The notes below the pieces were generated by a model. The model did no database searches. It was not told where the DNA came from and worked only from the letters and a program-made list of their open reading frames with translations. Of a stretch of 14,602 nt of DNA, positions 10,346 through 14,602 are shown piece after piece (positions within the stretch are counted from its first letter, which is position 1; each line of letters begins with the position of its first letter). Position numbers and translations under genes: made by a program. This DNA comes from Jimgerdemannia flammicorona (taxonomy: Eukaryota > Mucoromycota > Endogonomycetes > Endogonales > Endogonaceae), in assembly GCA_003990745.1 (NCBI GenBank), contig RBNI01004127.1, positions 1 through 14,602 on the forward strand. Reading direction: 5' to 3'.

Positions 10346-10559
10346 TGATTGATAGCTTCTTATTTTGTTTCTTGGGATAAACTATTATAACAAAGATATA
10401 CACTGTGTTCTTGAGTACTTTCTTATATTATATTGCTGATAGTATTGCAATTAGAGTCTTGTTTACAGGCTTATCTGTCTTAATAGTGATATGGACTCTT
10501 TCTTGAAGTAAAGTAACTTCATTTCTACATCAATTGATATTCAGATTGTGTTTTGTAAG

Positions 10560-10871
10560 CTAGAGGTTTCCTAAGATCAAATTATGATCTTCTAGTGATA
10601 TAATCTTGAAGTCTACTTATTCCCAATATTTCTGAATCTTGATAGATAGTTTGGCTACAATTGACTCAATAGGATGTAGTATACTATCTATAGTAATTAT
10701 ACCATCATTCTTAGGTATAGGCTTAGTGAGAATCTTGAGATTTTCAATAAGATTCTAATTGATAAAGTTCCCTGCAGCTCTACTGTCTATAAGTACTTAA
10801 ACTTCTTTTCCTTTAACTAGCCCTCTGAAAATGAGCATTACTTGAGCTTGATTTTCAGTGAGACTTACTAC
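10560..10871 (-). pseudogene. Retropepsin-type aspartic protease of element A (degenerate)
   Basis: The active site reads LIDSRAAGNFI, where the family has LIDSGA.G.FI. The Gly of Asp-Ser-Gly is Arg (10779-10787), a single G-to-A step. About 70 residues later come EDHNLILGN-L, a stop, LTKHNLNIN, a stop and CRNEVTL. This matches LG.PWL..HNP.IDW, with stops at the two Trp positions. The frame runs straight in from the dUTPase-like domain, with only about 30 residues between its fifth motif and the catalytic Asp, so the two were probably one folded or processed unit. An intact enzyme would cleave the Gag-Pol polyprotein. Confidence 0.82.
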
Positions 10872-11235
10872 TTGATCAGAACTACTAAAACCTTTTTGAT
10901 CTCACTTAGTTTTAGATAGTTCTTGGACTTCTATAACCTTGAGTTGACTGGCTTTTTCTAGGATCATTTGTATGACTCAGTCTTCTTCCTTGACAGTATA
11001 GTTTTGATCCTTCTGGTTGATTAGTAAGACTTGAACTTGTTCTCAATAGTCTAGATCAATGACACTAGTACTAATATCTAAATGATGTTTGATACTAAGT
11101 TCTGATTACAGTACAATTCTGGTATAATGTCCTTTAGGACATTGGACTACAATTCCAGTAGGCATCAGAGTTCAGCCCTTGGCTGGAATAGTAACTTGTT
11201 TGACAGAGCATAGGTTAAGACTAATGACTTCTTCT
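10872..11235 (-). pseudogene. dUTPase-like domain fused in frame to the protease (degenerate)
   Basis: All five motifs of trimeric dUTPases can be followed in order and spacing. Motif 1 is SLNLCS (11205-11222), where the family has AGxDLYS, followed by IPAKG and LMPTGI. Motif 2 is GHYTRIVL-stop-S (11102-11133), for G.YGRI..RSG. Motif 3 is GVIDLDY-stop-EQVQVLLIN (about 11025-11071), for GVID.DYRGEV.V.L.N. Motif 4 is EED-stop-VIQMILEKA (about 10951-10996), for GDRIAQ. Motif 5 is KTK-stop-DQKGFSSSD (about 10872-10913), for the Gly-rich RG..GFGSTG. Stops fall on Arg codons and Gly to Ser/Asp changes are frequent, as G-to-A and C-to-T mutation gives. The length, about 120 codons, is close to the family's. 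The enzyme converts dUTP to dUMP and would limit uracil in the cDNA. The assignment rests on motif order only; no alignment was run. Confidence 0.78.
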
Positions 11236-11369
11236 AATTGATATTGAGAGATCTCGATATTTAGATAAAGTTTCTTGATCTTAATTTTAGATTGACTAGA
11301 GATGAGGTTGACAGGTGTATCTTTGGACAATATAGTGACTGGTCTTGAGGGTTTACTGATCTTCTTAGG

Positions 11370-11411
11370 ATATTTAATTGTAATATACCCTATTTGGTAA
11401 TAGAAAAAATA
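11370..11411 (-). pseudogene. CCHC zinc knuckle of element A with all four ligands replaced by Tyr
   Basis: The 14-residue stretch YFFYYQIGYITIKY has exactly the CX2CX3GHX4C spacing, the conserved Gly before the His position, and a following PKK. All three Cys positions and the His position are Tyr (TAT). TGT to TAT and CAT to TAT are both single transitions. The knuckle is in the same frame as the dUTPase-like domain, but one base out of frame with the Gag body upstream. Confidence 0.78.
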
Positions 11412-11559
11412 ATCTTCAGATTTCTTCAGCAGTCTTTCTCTTCAGAGACAAGCTTGTTATTTTTTTTATTTATGACATCTAGATTCATTAGTGCTAGACT
11501 AACTGCTTTGGGTTAGTTCTTGAGATAGTTCTTGAAATGGTTCTTCTTACAGTATTTGG

Positions 11560-12267
11560 TTTAAAGCAGTTGTTAAAGGTAATGATATCAAATCTATCAG
11601 CAATTCTCATGGCTTCATTAAGAGTCTACAGCTCTTTTAGCTTAACCTTAACTTGTGTGTTTCCTTTTAAGTCTTAGATATAGTAGTCTATCTTTTTGTC
11701 TTCAGCTATTATTGATAGCTCAAGAAAAATTGACTGAAATTGTATATTATAACTATATATAAATTTGAGTTACTTGATGTTTGCTAGCTTATCTTGAGCT
11801 AGTATGGTAGTATTGGCAGACTTGAACTACTAGTGGAGGGCCTTCTTAAAAGATTTCCAATCTTGGATTCTTGTATTTAAATAAGAAGTAGTAGTTATGA
11901 TATAATTGTACCACTAAATAGCTGTATTCTCTCAGAGAAGTGTGGTGGCAAATTGGACTTGCATGTCTTCTTCTATTCTTGTGAGTTTGATATATTAGTC
12001 CAATTGAAAGATCTATATATCTATGGTTAGTTCTCCTCAATATCCATCAAAGATATCTGACTTAAGTGGCTTGAAACTAACTAGTGCAGTAACAGGATGT
12101 AATATAGCTATAGTCTTGGTCTTCTGATATTCTCATTGTGCTTGAAGTTGTCAGATTTAATGGGCCATAGTAGTAATCATTTCCTTCAGATTGACTCATA
12201 GTTCTACACTATCTGCTTTTTCTATAGCAGAGGGGTCTAGATGGTAGACTGGTTCTCCATAGCTCAT
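11560..12267 (-). pseudogene. Gag (capsid) of element A
   Basis: The frame starts at an ATG at 12265-12267 and can be followed with stops to about 11560. The N-terminal part is low in similarity. From about 12080 it carries the retrotransposon Gag pattern: SDIFDGY, then ELTIDI, then IEEDMQVQFATTLL, a short segment ending in Trp-Tyr, DWKSFKKALH, FQSIFLELS, DLKGNTQVKV and TLNEAMRIADRFD. These correspond to FDG, the L..W block, FA..L.G.A..WW, W..F...L and the final EA...A.R.D block. The frame breaks between about 11560 and 11411, before the knuckle. That may be a mutation or a former programmed shift. Capsid proteins of this type package the RNA. Confidence 0.75.
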
Positions 12268-12333
12268 TTTGGACTTATGTGATTAGTTTTGACTGGTTTC
12301 TAAATTTGTATAAGGTTTCTTAATAAAACAAGG

Positions 12334-12835
12334 TGTAATGATACTACTATTACTAAGTGTAACAGTTCTATTTCTTTAAGAGAAAGTAACTAAGTTCTAG
12401 AAGTTCTAGTGGGCCTAAAGTAGCTCAAAGAGATACTTATAGGTTCAAGTATTCTCAAAGGAATTCTGGGAGAAAATATTCTGAGCTTTATTCAAGCAGA
12501 GAATAACATGATCTGAAAGAAAGATCCAGAGAGATCTCAGATAAGAAGAGAAAAGCCAAGAAATAAGTTCTTAGCAAAGATGACTAATATTATTCTACAA
12601 TGTTTCAAAAGGTTCTATAACTAGCCAAGACATGAGACTTGATACTGAGAAAAGACAAGAATATTCTCATAAAGTCTTGGTACTAAGAGAAGATTTCTAG
12701 GTATTTAAAAGATACTGGAATATAGTAGAATATGTAAGAAATGATAAGAAAAGACCTAGTAAAAAAATGTGAAAAAGTACTAAGACAAAATATGATTATG
12801 AAATTGATATAGTTATGAATGTAGTTCAAACTACA
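12334..12835 (-). repeat. Candidate 5' LTR of element A
   Basis: The minus strand reads TGTAGTTTGAACTACA from 12835 and ends ...ATCATTACA at 12334, 67 bases before the Gag ATG, giving about 502 bases with TG...CA ends. GAATAAAGCTC (about 12485-12493) could be the polyadenylation signal of an R region. No second copy is in the window, so the limits are provisional, and a tRNA primer site next to 12334 (CCTTGTTTTATT) is not recognised. Confidence 0.4.
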
Positions 12836-13283
12836 GTAAATTTGCCATAGCTACTTAACTTTTATGCAGTTTATTTAGTACTTAATATTCATATAATTAT
12901 ATAGCTCAGCTTAGTTTCAATTATCTCTCTGCATCCACACTATCTTAGCTAGCTTGAGTTTCAGTAGTATGCTCATCTCATATACCATTTCCTTTTACTT
13001 CTCTAGCAAAAATTCTGGTACTTCATATACTTAATATTTAATCATATGTTTAATTATATACCAGCAACTAGTTATTTAGCAATTTGTATCTATAATTAAG
13101 TTTTTACAACTTATCCACCCCAACCAATAATATGCCACCTATCTATCAGTCTCAAGACTCACTCTCTAGCTCTCTGGCCCCATTATCTGGCTCTCTATAT
13201 ATATACCCATTAATTTCTAATTTATCAAGCTTATGTACATTATATATACAAGGATCAACTAACTATACTCTATCATAATTACA
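12820..13283 (+). repeat. Candidate 5' LTR of a plus-strand retroelement (element C)
   Basis: The plus strand reads TGTAGTTCAAACTACA from 12820 and ...ATCATAATTACA ending at 13283, just ahead of a plus-strand Gag-like region. A TATA-like run followed by CCC (13195-13209) lies about 75 bases before that end. The interior is noncoding, AT-rich and has pyrimidine-rich patches. The start overlaps the candidate LTR start of element A on the other strand, so at least one of the two boundaries may be wrong. Confidence 0.35.
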
Positions 13284-14380
13284 ACCTTCCCACAGACAGC
13301 CAGAAGGCTGTTCTGATCATATATCTTGATACTGATAGACTGGGTCCAGAACTCCTGGTCACAGAATCCCTGGCCACAGAACCCACAGTACCAGCTCTGG
13401 CAACCCCTACTGATACTCAAGTAGTTGATATTTTAATTGAATGGTTATTACTAGTACTGACTGCATGCCTTTATGGATCACCCACCTTGATTGCTATGAC
13501 TGCAGGTATCAATGTTGCCCTCTTAGCCCTATTATCTGGCCTATCACCAGTCTCTCTTCTGGCAGCACTTCACCTTTTGGTAACAACCCCATTTATATCA
13601 CTACTAATTCTGGCAGTGTCCTTATCATCCTGGCCTTCAAACTCTCCTAATGGTGAGTCATTGACCCTCTCATTTGTCTCTGATGCTGTATTATATCATA
13701 ACTGGGTCTCCTTGGAGCTGCTGACTTCACTTAAAGTAAGAGAATATCAAATTCTGGTCAAATGAACTAGAAATATCCTGCTGTCATATTTGAATATTTG
13801 GTGAAAACCCAACTTTCATCCACCAGACTATGACCTTGACTTACCACTTTGGTTAGAGACTATCTTTAACATTCAGGGTGCACTGCTGTCTTTCAGCATT
13901 ATATAAGCTACTGTCCACACAGTATATACTATATAGCTACTGATATATAGTATCTTTATCATTAAGGCCATTAATAATTAGTATGACTAGATAGCTCTAC
14001 AACAGTTTGATCAGTAAGTTTATACTCTCAAGGTATCCTTTATAGAGCTTGATATTGGCAATCCAGATTCTGTCTAGTATAAATTCAAAACTATCATTGG
14101 CCAACTAGTATCAGTACTATTGGCCAATCAGCTGATACATCAGTCAGCTCCAGCAACTGCTCTCTTGATAGAAGGCTCTAGGTTAACTTCTACATATTCT
14201 CTATTATGCTTTCAGTATGGAGTGTGGGGGCACATATCAACTATCTACACTCAAACCCTACTCTTACAACTCAAATTCACCATTAAAACCAAAGATACTC
14301 TGGTCTCAGATAGCACTGCTATCTCTATCTATTATAACTATAATAGCATAGGCTGCCATACCAATTGTGTAGTGCTCCTA
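13213..14380 (+). pseudogene. Gag-like region of plus-strand element C, ending in a CCHC knuckle
   Basis: A plus-strand frame is open from about 13213 to 13765. Its middle (about 13410-13620) is unusually hydrophobic (for example LIEWLLLVLTACL, LLALLSGLSPVSLLAAL). Then come NGESLTLSFVSDAVLYHNW and LKVREYQILVK, which weakly recall the start of Copia-type Gag proteins. Stops and possible shifts follow. A second open stretch at 14120-14425 contains CFQYGVWGHISTIY (14207-14248). This has CX2CX3GHX4C spacing with the first Cys and the His kept and the other two Cys changed to Tyr. I therefore call the region a Gag remnant, but the family (Copia or Gypsy) is unresolved. Protease and downstream domains are not in the window. 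Confidence 0.5.
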
Positions 14381-14381
14381 A

Positions 14382-14460
14382 CGAGTCAATTTAATCCGGA
14401 TTGGATTCGGATTGATTCGGATTGAATCCCATCCAAATCAACTCAGATGGGATTCGAATC
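14382..14460. repeat. GGATT-type short repeat with CpGs and an inverted repeat
   Basis: The segment reads as imperfect copies of GGATT/GGATTCGGATT (14397-14425). The arm GATTGAATCCCATC (14420-14433) is then repeated inverted as GATGGGATTCGAATC (14446-14460), with a 12-base loop and one extra base. It holds five CpGs (14382, 14397, 14408, 14418, 14455), while the preceding 8.7 kb has about one. It truncates the element C similarity and may be the edge of another repeat. Confidence 0.6.
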
Positions 14461-14602
14461 AACCATTGTTTTGATTTCCAAATTAGATAATTAAATGTTT
14501 ACATCAATAACTCAATGAATAATCATCCAAATTTGATGATCTTGGTGTCATTTGAAAGCCCTTAATAAGGCCTATCTAATGATACCAAGAACATTGAAAT
14601 AC
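14461..14602. other. AT-rich noncoding end of window with a hairpin
   Basis: No coding frame is supported here. CTTGGTGTCATT (14541-14552) pairs with AATGATACCAAG (14578-14589) with one mismatch-type position. Inside the loop is the odd palindrome CCTTA-A-TAAGG (14560-14570). It could form a nested hairpin, as in some small inverted-repeat elements, but the element ends are not visible. Confidence 0.4.

Larger units (their letters stand above)
9970..12835 (-). mobile_element. Ty3/Gypsy element with dUTPase, 5' part (element A), heavily mutated
   Basis: The minus strand carries, in order, a candidate 5' LTR, Gag, a CCHC knuckle, a dUTPase-like domain, an aspartic protease and the first part of an RT, after which similarity stops near 9970-10010. 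From the knuckle (11411) to the RT start the reading frame is continuous apart from stop codons, so these were one Gag-Pol polyprotein. Only one CpG is visible in the whole 5700-12300 stretch (11255-11256). The missing RNase H and integrase may have been lost where the element meets the unidentified remnant and element B. Confidence 0.8.

Noticed and set aside
11846..12040. Minus-strand 64-codon frame rich in His, Tyr and Arg
   Set aside because: It overlaps the Gag reading frame in a different phase. The Gag frame shows the conserved capsid blocks and this one does not.
13195..13205. TATATATATA run as a host gene promoter
   Set aside because: It lies in a candidate LTR ahead of a Gag-like region, and no host gene follows. 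An LTR promoter remnant or plain AT-rich sequence is the simpler reading.

Overview
The window is a repeat graveyard from a eukaryotic genome. I find no host gene, rRNA, tRNA or CRISPR array in it. A chromodomain-bearing Ty3/Gypsy integrase, C-to-T hypermutation and near-absence of CpG suggest a fungus with a RIP-like process and/or CpG methylation followed by deamination. The phylum cannot be settled from the sequence.

Layout. (1) About 1-5690, minus strand: a nearly complete but inactivated L1-like LINE. ORF1 lies at about 3666-5620, and ORF2 at about 99-3640 carries an AP-type endonuclease, a reverse transcriptase (RT) with an FVDD motif, and a C-terminal zf-RVT-like CCHC finger. Its sense strand is G-rich, so the plus strand looks C-rich here. 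(2) About 5690-8640, minus: the 3' part of a Ty3/Gypsy chromovirus (RT, RNase H, integrase, chromodomain), riddled with stops. (3) About 8656-9130: a probable LTR with TATA-like and AATAAA signals and strong palindromes at its outer edge. (4) About 9080-9958, minus: an unidentified coding remnant, better preserved than its surroundings. (5) About 9970-12835, minus: the 5' part of a second Ty3/Gypsy element, with a candidate 5' LTR, Gag, CCHC knuckle, a dUTPase-like domain with all five motifs recognisable, protease, and the start of an RT. (6) About 12820-14380, plus: a third retroelement, with a candidate 5' LTR and a Gag-like region ending in a CCHC knuckle. (7) 14380-14602: a CpG-bearing GGATT repeat and two hairpins.

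How the parts relate. The minus-strand Gypsy pieces read in the usual order gag-(dUTPase)-protease-RT-RNase H-integrase-chromodomain. However, the RT amino-terminal region occurs twice (about 10010-10345 and 8460-8620), so they look like parts of two elements joined or nested rather than one interrupted copy. Throughout, changes of catalytic and zinc-binding residues are of the kind made by C-to-T or G-to-A transitions: Cys/His to Tyr, Asp to Asn, Gly to Arg/Ser, and Trp/Gln/Arg to stop.

The most interesting item is the dUTPase-like domain translated in the same frame as, and directly upstream of, the aspartic protease. This parallels the dUTPase-protease order known from some retroviruses, but here it sits in a chromovirus-like retrotransposon.
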